Shown piece after piece: positions 51,997 to 59,939 of a stretch of DNA of 64,000 nucleotides; the first letter of the stretch is position 1; every line of letters starts with the position of its first letter. Origin of the DNA: Altererythrobacter sp. KTW20L (GTDB lineage Bacteria > Pseudomonadota > Alphaproteobacteria > Sphingomonadales > Sphingomonadaceae). The stretch spans positions 62,001-126,000 of the forward strand of contig NZ_JAMFLH010000008.1 in NCBI RefSeq assembly GCF_023501975.1, written 5' to 3'. The notes beneath the pieces are model-generated. The model saw only the letters and a program-made list of their open reading frames with translations. It was not told the DNA's origin and did not search any database. The position numbers and the translations under genes are program-made.

Positions 51997-53199
51997 TTGG
52001 TCAATTTTCCAGATGCACAGGCTGTAGTTCGCGCTCTTTCGCCGGACGATGCCGTAATTTTGAACCGCCCGCACGCCGCGGCCCGGGCAGCGCGTTTCTT
52101 TGCCGAGAAGTTCCCCGGCACCGCGATGTATGCGGTGAAGGCGAATCCCTCGCCCGAACTGATTCGCATCCTGTGGGACAACGGCATCAACCACTATGAC
52201 GTCGCCTCGATCGGCGAAGTACGCATGGTGCGCGAGACCCTGCCCACGGCGAAGCTGTGCTTCATGCACCCGGTGAAGACCGCCGGCGCCATCCGCGAGG
52301 CCTATTTCCAGCACGGCGTGAAGACCTTCAGCCTCGATACGCTGGAAGAGCTGGCCAAGATCGTGGCGGCCACCACCACCCCTGAGGGCGTTGCGGCGGA
52401 AGACCTGCAACTGCTGGTGCGCCTGCGCGTATCGTCCGAACATTCGGAGCTGTCGCTCGCCGCCAAGTTCGGCGTGGACCTGGCCGATGCCGCCCCGCTG
52501 CTGCAGGCCACCCGCCAGCATTGCGATGCGCTGGGCATCTGCTTCCACGTTGGCAGCCAGGCGATGACGCCCTTTGCCTATGTCCAGGCGCTTGAGCGCG
52601 TGCGCGCGGCCATTGCCGAGGCGGCGGTGACGGTGGACATCATCGATGTGGGCGGCGGGTTCCCCTCGTCCTACCCCGGCATGGAGCCTCCGCCGCTGGA
52701 GGACTATTTCGCCCAGATCCACCGCTATTTCGAGATGCTGCCGATCTCCTATTCGGCCGAACTGTGGGCCGAACCCGGCCGCGCGCTCAGCGCCGAATAT
52801 TCCTCCATCGTGGTGAAGGTGGAAAAGCGCCGCGATGACGAGCTGTACATCAACGACGGCGCCTATGGCGCGCTGTTCGATGCGGCGCACGTGGAATGGC
52901 GCTTCCCGGTGCGCGCGCTGGAGGATGACCTGACCCAGCCCGAGGCCGAATTCGCCTTCTATGGCCCCACCTGCGACGATGCCGACTATATGAAGGGCCC
53001 GTTCCTCCTGCCGGCCGACATCCAGGCGAACGATTACATCGAAGTCGGGATGCTGGGGGCATACGGCGCGGCCATGCAGACGCGGTTCAACGGCTTTGGC
53101 GCCACCCGCGCCTTTGTGGTGGAGGACGAGCCGATGGCCAGCCTCTATCGCGGCGACCGCGTGCGGCCGGTCAGCGACAATGTGGTGAGCCTGCGCTAA
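51997..53199 (+). CDS. Type III PLP-dependent decarboxylase (ornithine/lysine type)
   Basis: A 400-residue alanine-racemase-fold decarboxylase. The PLP lysine is K48 in YAVKANPSP. The HVGSQ motif (near residue 183), GGGFPSSYPG (near 222) and the catalytic Cys in GPTCDDADYMKG (near 326) are all of the eukaryote-like ornithine decarboxylase group. It should make putrescine (and possibly cadaverine), the likely precursor for the DHS-like synthase 6 kb upstream. The start is a TTG at 51997 (VNFPDAQ); no in-frame ATG or GTG precedes it close by. GGGGGTCCC upstream is only a weak ribosome site. Confidence 0.88.
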   Translation: MVNFPDAQAVVRALSPDDAVILNRPHAAARAARFFAEKFPGTAMYAVKANPSPELIRILWDNGINHYDVASIGEVRMVRETLPTAKLCFMHPVKTAGAIREAYFQHGVKTFSLDTLEELAKIVAATTTPEGVAAEDLQLLVRLRVSSEHSELSLAAKFGVDLADAAPLLQATRQHCDALGICFHVGSQAMTPFAYVQALERVRAAIAEAAVTVDIIDVGGGFPSSYPGMEPPPLEDYFAQIHRYFEMLPISYSAELWAEPGRALSAEYSSIVVKVEKRRDDELYINDGAYGALFDAAHVEWRFPVRALEDDLTQPEAEFAFYGPTCDDADYMKGPFLLPADIQANDYIEVGMLGAYGAAMQTRFNGFGATRAFVVEDEPMASLYRGDRVRPVSDNVVSLR

Positions 53200-53275
53200 A
53201 TGCGAGGGCTGCGGACCGGCGCACTAAACGCCGGCCCGCAGCCACGCCGCCAGCTAAGGCCAGCAATAGCCAGCC

Positions 53276-53818
53276 TTAATCGAAAATGCTGATCCCGCGC
53301 GATTCGCGTTCGGTGGATTCGTGCAGCACGCCCTGGCTCGGCACTTCGGGCTTGAAGGCTTCGTGGCATTGCAGGCAGTTGTCGACCAGACGGTCGCCAA
53401 TGGCGCGCCACGCTGCGATGTCGGTGGACCTGGATTCGGCCAGCGGCAAGGCGTCCTGGCCGATCTGGGTCAGTTCATCCGACCACTGCTGCCAGTTGTC
53501 TTCGGCCGTCCACTGCGCATCAAATTCACCCGTACCGGGCACCTTCATCACTGCGCCGCCCAGGATCATGTCGTAAAAGGCGCCGCGCACCAGATGCCAG
53601 TCATGATCGTCCTTCGGCAAATCACCATTGCCCATGGCCCAGATATAATCTGCCGATTGGTCAATCAGGCCGACCATCGCGGCGTTCGTGCTGACGGGTA
53701 ACTGGCTGAGTGTGTTCCGGCTTGCCTGCTCGGCGGCGGGAGCCGGTGCTTCCTGTTGGCAACCGGCAAGGGCCAGGGTCGCCAACGGTATGGCGATGAT
53801 GGTCATATACTTGTGCAT
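53276..53818 (-). CDS. Cytochrome c'-like lipoprotein
   Basis: A 180-residue exported protein. The lipobox LALAGC at residues 14-19 follows a hydrophobic signal, so the mature protein is probably lipid-anchored. A helical body with AFYDMILGGAVM leads to a single C-terminal heme motif CLQCH (near 148). A heme site near the C-terminus of a four-helix bundle is the plan of cytochrome c' and related c556-type proteins, which bind small gases such as NO or carry electrons. The function is not fixed by sequence. Confidence 0.78.
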   Translation of the reverse strand: MHKYMTIIAIPLATLALAGCQQEAPAPAAEQASRNTLSQLPVSTNAAMVGLIDQSADYIWAMGNGDLPKDDHDWHLVRGAFYDMILGGAVMKVPGTGEFDAQWTAEDNWQQWSDELTQIGQDALPLAESRSTDIAAWRAIGDRLVDNCLQCHEAFKPEVPSQGVLHESTERESRGISIFD

Positions 53819-53961
53819 AGCATTCTCCCAGAAATGGGCCGCGATGCCGGCATGGCACTGTGGCCACCCATCACTTCTGGGCCTGTCCGGCGAGGCTGGC
53901 TTTGATCTGGGACATAATTGGGCCGGGCATGATCTGCGCCCGGTCTGCGCCGTACCCGCCG

Positions 53962-54570
53962 CTAATAGCCGATAGTGAACCGCTCGCGGCTGTGGGCGTG
54001 ACCTTCCACCTCGTCCACCATGGCGATGGCATAGTCGGCAAAGCTGATCTTGCTCTCACCCGCCGCATCCTTGATCAGGTGTTCCTTGCCCAGCCGGAAC
54101 GTGCCCAAGCGCGGGCCTTCGAAGATGTTGAAGGCGGGGCTGAAGAACACCCAGTCCACGTCCTTGTCCTCCTTCAGCGCATAGAAGAAATCGATCCCCA
54201 TCTGCGCGCCGTTGCGCCAGATCGGCGGAAAGTCCGGCCCGTCGATCAGGCGCTGGTCGTTCTCGTCCTTCAGGCTCGCCGCCCCGCCGGTGACGAGCAG
54301 GCGGTTGACGCCCGACTGGTGCATGATGGCGAGGACCTTGTCCGCCTTAACATCGAAGGTGAGGGCAGAGACCACCGCATCGCACCCGGCCACCAGCGGC
54401 GCGACCTCGGCAGGGTCCTGCGCATCGCTCTGGTGGGTGGTAACGCCGGGGAGGGCCGCAATCTTCTCCGGATGCCGCGCCACGGCCACAACCTCATGCC
54501 CGCGAGCCGACAGCTCCTTGACGATTTCCGACCCGGCCCGGCCGCTTGCGCCGAGGACTGCTACTTTCAT
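53962..54570 (-). CDS. NAD(P)-binding atypical SDR (NmrA-like)
   Basis: A 202-residue Rossmann protein with the N-terminal dinucleotide motif VLGASGRAGSEIVKEL (G-x-x-G-x-x-G, residues about 6-14), VVAVARHPEKIAAL, and VNRLLVTGGAAS. It lacks a canonical YxxxK active site, like the NAD(P)H-binding atypical SDRs that act as redox sensors or flavin/quinone reductases. No neighbouring gene suggests a substrate. Confidence 0.82.
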   Translation of the reverse strand: MKVAVLGASGRAGSEIVKELSARGHEVVAVARHPEKIAALPGVTTHQSDAQDPAEVAPLVAGCDAVVSALTFDVKADKVLAIMHQSGVNRLLVTGGAASLKDENDQRLIDGPDFPPIWRNGAQMGIDFFYALKEDKDVDWVFFSPAFNIFEGPRLGTFRLGKEHLIKDAAGESKISFADYAIAMVDEVEGHAHSRERFTIGY

Positions 54571-54675
54571 GATGCGCTCTCCCTATGGTTTGGGGGGAGG
54601 TGTAGCGCGCGGGGTGGGGGGAGGGAAGGTTGGGGGTGTCGGCGATCTATTGGCTCCCTTTTCGCCGCACAGAGT

Positions 54676-55785
54676 TCAAGGCCCACCGGATCGGTGGATC
54701 GTTATCTCTCCGACAAGGTCTTTGTCAGTGATCGTCGCCATTTCGCCACGCAATCCAGTTTCAATCCTGACCCGTGTCAAGAGTTCGGCTAGTCGCTGAA
54801 TTGTTTGCCATGCGTATTGCAGTCCGTCGATGCTACTATCGACATACGCTTGGTACTCCGCCAGTGCGACCTTGATCGCTGCTTCATTCTCCTGCGTAAA
54901 AAGCAAATCATGCGTGGAATTTTCCCACACTGTCTCATTGGCCGCAAGAAGTGGGTAATGTAAAATCGAAATACGGAAATTGCCGGCAAATCTAACCTCC
55001 CGCACCTGACAATAGTGGAAACTCGCCGCTCGTCCAACTGGTGCGACGTGAACTATGTCATTTCTAAGATTGGAAAGGTTGTGTATCCAACCGCCGGACC
55101 CTCCCGCCTCAATCAGTTCCTTGGCGCTTGCTGAGGAAGCTCCCTCGGCTCTCTTTAAGAAAGAACTAAAGCGGGTAACTTTTCCGTCACCCTTAATGAT
55201 GATCCTCCAAACGATTTCTGCGATCAAATCTCGGAACGAACCAGCATCTGCCACGAAGGCGTGAACTGCTGCGTCGATTTCGCGCATGTAAGCATTGCTC
55301 GTCAGCTGGCCGGGAGAAGCGTTTCCTGCAATCGAAGATCTCAACATCCTGTTGTAGGAAGCACTAAGCTGCATCAACCGAAAGTTCAGTAGGTCAAGAT
55401 AGGTCACGCAGCGGGAGGCGATGTCATAAGCTGAATGATCTCCTGAACGTCCTGCTGTGTGGCGAATGTTCGACCACTCTTGGCGTTCGTCCATAACTCT
55501 GAAACCCAAAGTCGGGAAAAAGCAGTCCCAATCTGACGCCAGATCATCGCGGTCGGGAAACGAACGCGGAAATTCAACGCCAATAGGGGTCAACCCAAAT
55601 GCCGTGAGAGTCTGGTAGAGGTGCTCGTACTTTGGGGTCCGAAAGCGCAATGATTGCATCTTTGGGCCGATCTGAAGGCGGACAACTTCAGCCTGAATAT
55701 CGATAGCCCGCACACCCCCGAGAAGATGGACGATGCGCGCGGGTCTTCGGTCTGCTTGATTTTCAGGATTGTGGTTGACCGACAT
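54676..55785 (-). CDS. Unrecognised protein with a possible HEPN-like motif
   Basis: A 369-residue soluble, largely helical protein whose family I do not recognise. It has lower GC and different codon use than its neighbours, suggesting later arrival. One segment, SNLRNDIVHV (near residue 240), has the R-N-D-x-x-H pattern found in HEPN domains, preceded by a helix and followed by strands; this alone is weak evidence. HEPN proteins are often RNases in toxin or defence systems. It has no obvious partner: hemA is downstream on the same strand beyond a 130-bp gap, and the SDR gene is on the other side. Confidence 0.6.
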   Translation of the reverse strand: MSVNHNPENQADRRPARIVHLLGGVRAIDIQAEVVRLQIGPKMQSLRFRTPKYEHLYQTLTAFGLTPIGVEFPRSFPDRDDLASDWDCFFPTLGFRVMDERQEWSNIRHTAGRSGDHSAYDIASRCVTYLDLLNFRLMQLSASYNRMLRSSIAGNASPGQLTSNAYMREIDAAVHAFVADAGSFRDLIAEIVWRIIIKGDGKVTRFSSFLKRAEGASSASAKELIEAGGSGGWIHNLSNLRNDIVHVAPVGRAASFHYCQVREVRFAGNFRISILHYPLLAANETVWENSTHDLLFTQENEAAIKVALAEYQAYVDSSIDGLQYAWQTIQRLAELLTRVRIETGLRGEMATITDKDLVGEITIHRSGGP

Positions 55786-55915
55786 TCTTGCCTCGTCACT
55801 TCTGTGTGGGCAGGCAAGCTTATAGATTTGTCAGATTTACTACTACAATTCCATGCAGTGAGAGCCAAAATACAATCGTTGCGGATTATCCTAGCTCGTT
55901 AGCTGGGCTAACATA

Positions 55916-57199
55916 TCAAGCCGCCTTCGCCAGCTCCAGCTCCAGCCGGTCCCAGATCTCCACCAGGGCTTCGGCCAGTTCGTCCATCATCGCTTCGGTG
56001 TGGGCGGGGCCGGGGGTGAAGCGCAGGCGTTCTGTCCCGCGCGGCACGGTGGGGAAGTTGATCGGCTGCACATAGACGCCGTATTCGGCCAGCAGGATAT
56101 CGCTGATCTTCTTGGCGCGCACCGGGTCTCCCACCATCAGGGGGACGATGTGGGTGGTGCTGTCCATCACCGGCAGGCCGGCGTTGCGGAACTTGGCTTT
56201 CAGCGCGGCGGCGGCGGCCTGCTGGCCCTCGCGCTCTACGCTCGATCCCTTGAGGTGGCGCACCGATGCCAGCACACCTGCCACCAGCACGGGGCTGAGC
56301 GAGGTCGTGAAGATGAAGCCGGGGGCATAGGAGCGGATGCAGTCCACGATCTTGCGGCTGGCCGCGACATAGCCGCCCATCACGCCGAACGCCTTGCCCA
56401 GCGTGCCTTCGATCAGGTCGATCCGGTGGGCCGCTTCGTCCCGCTCCGAAATGCCGCCGCCACGCGCGCCGTACATGCCGACCGCGTGGACCTCGTCGAT
56501 ATAGGTCAGCGCGTTGTACTTGTCGGCCAGGTCGCACAGGGCGTGGATCGGGGCGACATCGCCGTCCATCGAATAGACGCTCTCGAAAGCGATCAGCTTG
56601 GGGCAATCGGGATCTTCGGCGGCGAGCAGTTCTTCCAGGTGCTCCACATCGTTGTGGCGGAAGATGCGCTTTTCGCAGCCCGAATTGCGGATGCCGGCGA
56701 TCATGCTCGCGTGGTTCAGCTCGTCCGAGAAGATCACGCAGCCGGGCAGCAGCTTGGCGAGGGTGGACAGCGTCGCGTCGTTCGACACGTATCCGCTGGT
56801 GAACAGCAGCGCGGCTTCCTTGCCGTGGAGGTCCGCCAGCTCTTCCTCAAGCTGGATGTGGTAATGCGTGTTGCCGCCGATGTTACGGGTGCCGCCTGAT
56901 CCTGCGCCCACGTCGTGCAGCGCCTGCTCCATCGCTTCCACCACCTTGGGGTGCTGGCCCATGGCGAGATAATCGTTGGAACACCACACGGTGATCGGCT
57001 TGGGCCCGTTGTGCCCGGCAAAGCAGCGCGCGTTGGGATAGGCGCCCTTGTTGCGCAGGATATCGATGAAGACGCGGTAGCGGCCTTCGGCGTGGAGCCG
57101 GTCGATCGCCTGGTCGAAGATGTGTTCGTAGTTCAGCGTCTGTGTCCGCTCTGCGCCGCATATGGAATCGCGGCCGGTGATGGGGCCGGACTTAGTCAT
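55916..57199 (-). CDS. hemA: 5-aminolevulinate synthase
   Basis: A 427-residue PLP enzyme that condenses glycine with succinyl-CoA, the first step of tetrapyrrole synthesis in alphaproteobacteria. The motif [20 protein letters not shown] opens the catalytic core, [11 protein letters not shown] binds substrate, SVYSMDGD and [10 protein letters not shown] contact PLP, and the PLP lysine is in [10 protein letters not shown]. The start at 57199 (MTKSGPITG) adds about 20 residues before the core; the reading frame continues upstream without family features. It shares a short gap with murI, which is transcribed in the same direction. Together with hemN it covers an early and a late step of heme supply. 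Confidence 0.95.
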   Translation of the reverse strand: MTKSGPITGRDSICGAERTQTLNYEHIFDQAIDRLHAEGRYRVFIDILRNKGAYPNARCFAGHNGPKPITVWCSNDYLAMGQHPKVVEAMEQALHDVGAGSGGTRNIGGNTHYHIQLEEELADLHGKEAALLFTSGYVSNDATLSTLAKLLPGCVIFSDELNHASMIAGIRNSGCEKRIFRHNDVEHLEELLAAEDPDCPKLIAFESVYSMDGDVAPIHALCDLADKYNALTYIDEVHAVGMYGARGGGISERDEAAHRIDLIEGTLGKAFGVMGGYVAASRKIVDCIRSYAPGFIFTTSLSPVLVAGVLASVRHLKGSSVEREGQQAAAAALKAKFRNAGLPVMDSTTHIVPLMVGDPVRAKKISDILLAEYGVYVQPINFPTVPRGTERLRFTPGPAHTEAMMDELAEALVEIWDRLELELAKAA

Positions 57200-57242
57200 T
57201 TCCTCGCGCAGATTAAAGCACTGTGTTTGCGAACGATTCGCA

Positions 57243-58052
57243 TCAGAGTGGCAGAATTCTGCCGATTCCGAAGGGTGCGAGGGCGCTGAGAAGAGCGGGA
57301 TTATCTGCCGGGTCGCCTGTGACAATTGCGAAGTCCTGATCCTGACTGCCTTGCGGACCATCCCAAGGCTGGCCTTGTGTCAGATAGGCCACGCGCCGGG
57401 CAATTCCTTGCGCTCCGTCAACAAAGGCGACTTGTCCCCCGAAAGCTGCGGAAAGTTCAGCCTCCAGCAGCGGAAAGTGCGTGCAGGCGAGGACCACGGT
57501 GTCGATCTGGTCGCCGCTCGGCTGGCTGCGCAGGCCCTCGGCAGCGCGGGCGAAAATGGCCGGATCGGGCGAGCCACCACGCAGTTTCAGCTCCGCCGCG
57601 CCGACCAGTTCAGGCGCGGCATGGCGCAGCAGGGTCTTGCCGCCCGCAAATTCACTCTCCAGCTGGTCCACATAACCCTGGCGGATCGTGGCCGCCGTGC
57701 CGAGCAGGCCAATCACGCCGGTCCTGGTCATGGCGGCGGCAGGCTTGATGGCAGGCACCGTGCCGACAATCGGCACCTCCAGCACCTCGCGCACCATGCC
57801 CAGCGCAATGGTGCTTGCGGTGTTGCAGGCAATGCAGATGAGGCGCGGGTGATATCGCTCCGCCAGCCGCCCCAGCAGCCCGCAGACCCGCGCCGCAATC
57901 TCGGCCTCCGACTTGTCGCCATAGGGCAGCGCGCCCCGGTCGGCCACGTAGATCACCGGCGCCTGGGGCAGCACCTTGCGCACTTCGGCCAGCACGGTGA
58001 GCCCGCCAACGCCGGAATCGAAGATCAGGATCGGGGCGGATGGGTCGGGAAT
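57243..58052 (-). CDS. murI: Glutamate racemase, apparently initiated at ATT
   Basis: A 269-residue enzyme that makes D-glutamate for peptidoglycan. Both catalytic cysteines are present (ACNTAS near residue 78 and ACTHFPLL near 190). The essential N-terminal motif [12 protein letters not shown] precedes the first GTG (57995), so the true start must lie further upstream. Between the GTG and the in-frame stop near 58086 there is no ATG, GTG or TTG. An ATT at 58052 gives [14 protein letters not shown], the normal MurI N-terminus, and has AGGAG seven bases before it. ATT starts are known for infC. A sequencing error is the alternative. It is divergent from plsY. Confidence 0.88.
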   Translation of the reverse strand: MPDPSAPILIFDSGVGGLTVLAEVRKVLPQAPVIYVADRGALPYGDKSEAEIAARVCGLLGRLAERYHPRLICIACNTASTIALGMVREVLEVPIVGTVPAIKPAAAMTRTGVIGLLGTAATIRQGYVDQLESEFAGGKTLLRHAAPELVGAAELKLRGGSPDPAIFARAAEGLRSQPSGDQIDTVVLACTHFPLLEAELSAAFGGQVAFVDGAQGIARRVAYLTQGQPWDGPQGSQDQDFAIVTGDPADNPALLSALAPFGIGRILPL

Positions 58053-58141
58053 GGATGAGCTCCTGCGTGGGCCGTCTTGCCGTGGTCACGCCTTTTACTT
58101 ACCAATGGGCAAAAGGAAAGCAGGGCCCTAAGCTGTTGGAC

Positions 58142-58741
58142 ATGGAAACTATTTACGCCCTGCTGCTCGGCTATGCGCTCGGCTCGATTCCGTTCGGCCT
58201 GCTGCTTTCTCTGGCGGCGGGGCAGGGGGATATCCGCAATATCGGCAGCGGCAATATCGGCGCCACCAACGTGCTGCGGACGGGGAACAAGGGGCTGGCG
58301 GCGGCCACCCTGCTGCTCGACATGGGCAAGGGGCTGGCGGCGGTGCTGGTGGCCTGGCACCTGTTCGCTGCCAGTGGATCAGCAACCGGCCCTGTCCCGG
58401 CGGCGGCGCTGGGGGCGGTTCTGGGGCACTGCTTCCCGGTGTGGCTGAAGTTCAAGGGCGGCAAGGGCGTGGCGACCAATGCGGGCGTGGCCTTCGGGCT
58501 CGCCTGGCCGGTGGGCCTGGCCTATGCGGCGGTGTGGCTGGCGGTGCTGGCCCTGGGGCGCATCAGTTCGCTGGCGGGGATGAGCGCGGTTGTGGCGGCG
58601 GCGCTTGCTGCGGCGATCCTTGGCCCGGTGGAATTCGTGCCGGTGCTGGCAGTGATCGCCTTGCTGGTGGTCTGGCTCCACCGCGCCAATATCGCCCGGT
58701 TGCGGGCGGGGACGGAACCCAGGATCGGCCGCAAGGCATGA
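58142..58741 (+). CDS. plsY: Acyl-phosphate glycerol-3-phosphate acyltransferase
   Basis: A 199-residue inner-membrane enzyme with about five helices that acylates glycerol 3-phosphate using acyl-phosphate, starting phospholipid synthesis. The three conserved loops are visible: [14 protein letters not shown] (near residue 35), the GKG turn in [13 protein letters not shown] (near 108) and a C-terminal HRANIARL (near 180). It starts at the ATG at 58142 and overlaps dprA by ATGA. Confidence 0.95.
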   Translation: METIYALLLGYALGSIPFGLLLSLAAGQGDIRNIGSGNIGATNVLRTGNKGLAAATLLLDMGKGLAAVLVAWHLFAASGSATGPVPAAALGAVLGHCFPVWLKFKGGKGVATNAGVAFGLAWPVGLAYAAVWLAVLALGRISSLAGMSAVVAAALAAAILGPVEFVPVLAVIALLVVWLHRANIARLRAGTEPRIGRKA

Positions 58742-59874
58742 ACGTGGAAGCGGCGGCAAGGCCTGCCCTGACGCAGGACGAGGCTTTCGCCCGCATCCGC
58801 CTGCTGCGCTCGCCCAACATCGGCCCCGTCAGCTATCGCCAGTTGCTGCGCCGCTTCGGCAATGCCGTGGCCGCGCTGGAGGCCCTTCCCGATCTCGCCG
58901 CGCGCGGCACCCGCACCTATCGCGCTGCCCCTGTTGACCGGATCGAGCGAGAGGTGGAAGCCGTGCGGCGGGCAGGGGCGCGCTATGTGTTCCACGACAT
59001 GGCGGACTATCCGCCGATGCTGGGCGCGATGGACGATGCCCCGCCGATCCTCACCCTGCGCGGCAACCTGGCGCTGGCCGCGGCGCCCTGCGTGGCGCTG
59101 GTCGGCGCGCGCAATGCCAGCGCGGCGGCGGTCAAGCTGGCGCGCGATTTCGCCGCAGCGCTGGCGGGCGAGGGGTTCACCGTGGTGTCCGGCCTTGCCC
59201 GCGGGATCGACGGCGCGGCGCACCAGGGGGCGCTCTCGGCGCATCTGGGCGGTACGATCGGCGTGATCGCCAGCGGCATCGACATCGCCTATCCGCCGCA
59301 ACACGCCGACCTGCAGGAACAGGTCGCCACAGAAGGCCTGCTGGTGGCCGAGGAACCGCCCGGTACCGAACCGCGCGGGCAACTGTTCCCCAAGCGCAAC
59401 CGCATCATCGCGGGCCTGTCGCTCGGCACGCTGGTGGTGGAAGCCGCGCCCAAATCGGGCTCGCTCATCACCGCGCGGCTGGCGGGGGAAGCGGGGCGCG
59501 AGGTCATGGCCATCCCCGGCAGCCCGCTGGAACCGCGCAGCGAAGGCTGCAACCGCCTGATCCGCGAAGGCGCGGTGCTGGTCCATTCGCCCGAGGACGT
59601 GGCCGAGCTCTTGTCCGGCTTCGACGGCACCCCGCGCTCCACCTTCCGCGAACCGGCGCAACGCTGGGATTATGCCGAGGATGACCTGGCCGACGAACCC
59701 GCCGACATAGCCCGCCTCCTCACCACCGCGCCCGTGCCGGTGGACGAACTGGTCCGCCAGACCGGTTCCAGCGCTGGCGCAGTGCAACTGGCGCTACTGG
59801 AGATAGAACTGGCGGGGATGCTGGTGCGCCATGCTGGCGGGCGGGTGAGTTTGGCAACACAATCCCCCGCTTGA
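58738..59874 (+). CDS. dprA: DNA-processing protein DprA
   Basis: A 378-residue protein that loads RecA onto incoming single-stranded DNA in natural transformation. An N-terminal helical/SAM-like domain (about 12-65, [20 protein letters not shown]) is followed by the Rossmann-like DprA domain with [27 protein letters not shown] and [14 protein letters not shown]-terminal winged-helix-like domain (about 310-370) is present. It is coupled to plsY by a four-base overlap. No com genes are nearby. Confidence 0.94.
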   Translation: MNVEAAARPALTQDEAFARIRLLRSPNIGPVSYRQLLRRFGNAVAALEALPDLAARGTRTYRAAPVDRIEREVEAVRRAGARYVFHDMADYPPMLGAMDDAPPILTLRGNLALAAAPCVALVGARNASAAAVKLARDFAAALAGEGFTVVSGLARGIDGAAHQGALSAHLGGTIGVIASGIDIAYPPQHADLQEQVATEGLLVAEEPPGTEPRGQLFPKRNRIIAGLSLGTLVVEAAPKSGSLITARLAGEAGREVMAIPGSPLEPRSEGCNRLIREGAVLVHSPEDVAELLSGFDGTPRSTFREPAQRWDYAEDDLADEPADIARLLTTAPVPVDELVRQTGSSAGAVQLALLEIELAGMLVRHAGGRVSLATQSPA

Positions 59875-59939
59875 CGAACCTTCCGAAATCCCGCCACCCT
59901 CGTGCGTACGTACACGTGTAGGGATCCAGTTACCTCATC

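Noticed and set aside
58522-59787. Open frame of 421 codons on the - strand opposite plsY and dprA
   Set aside because: Both opposite genes are certain and tightly coupled; the antisense product has no family features.
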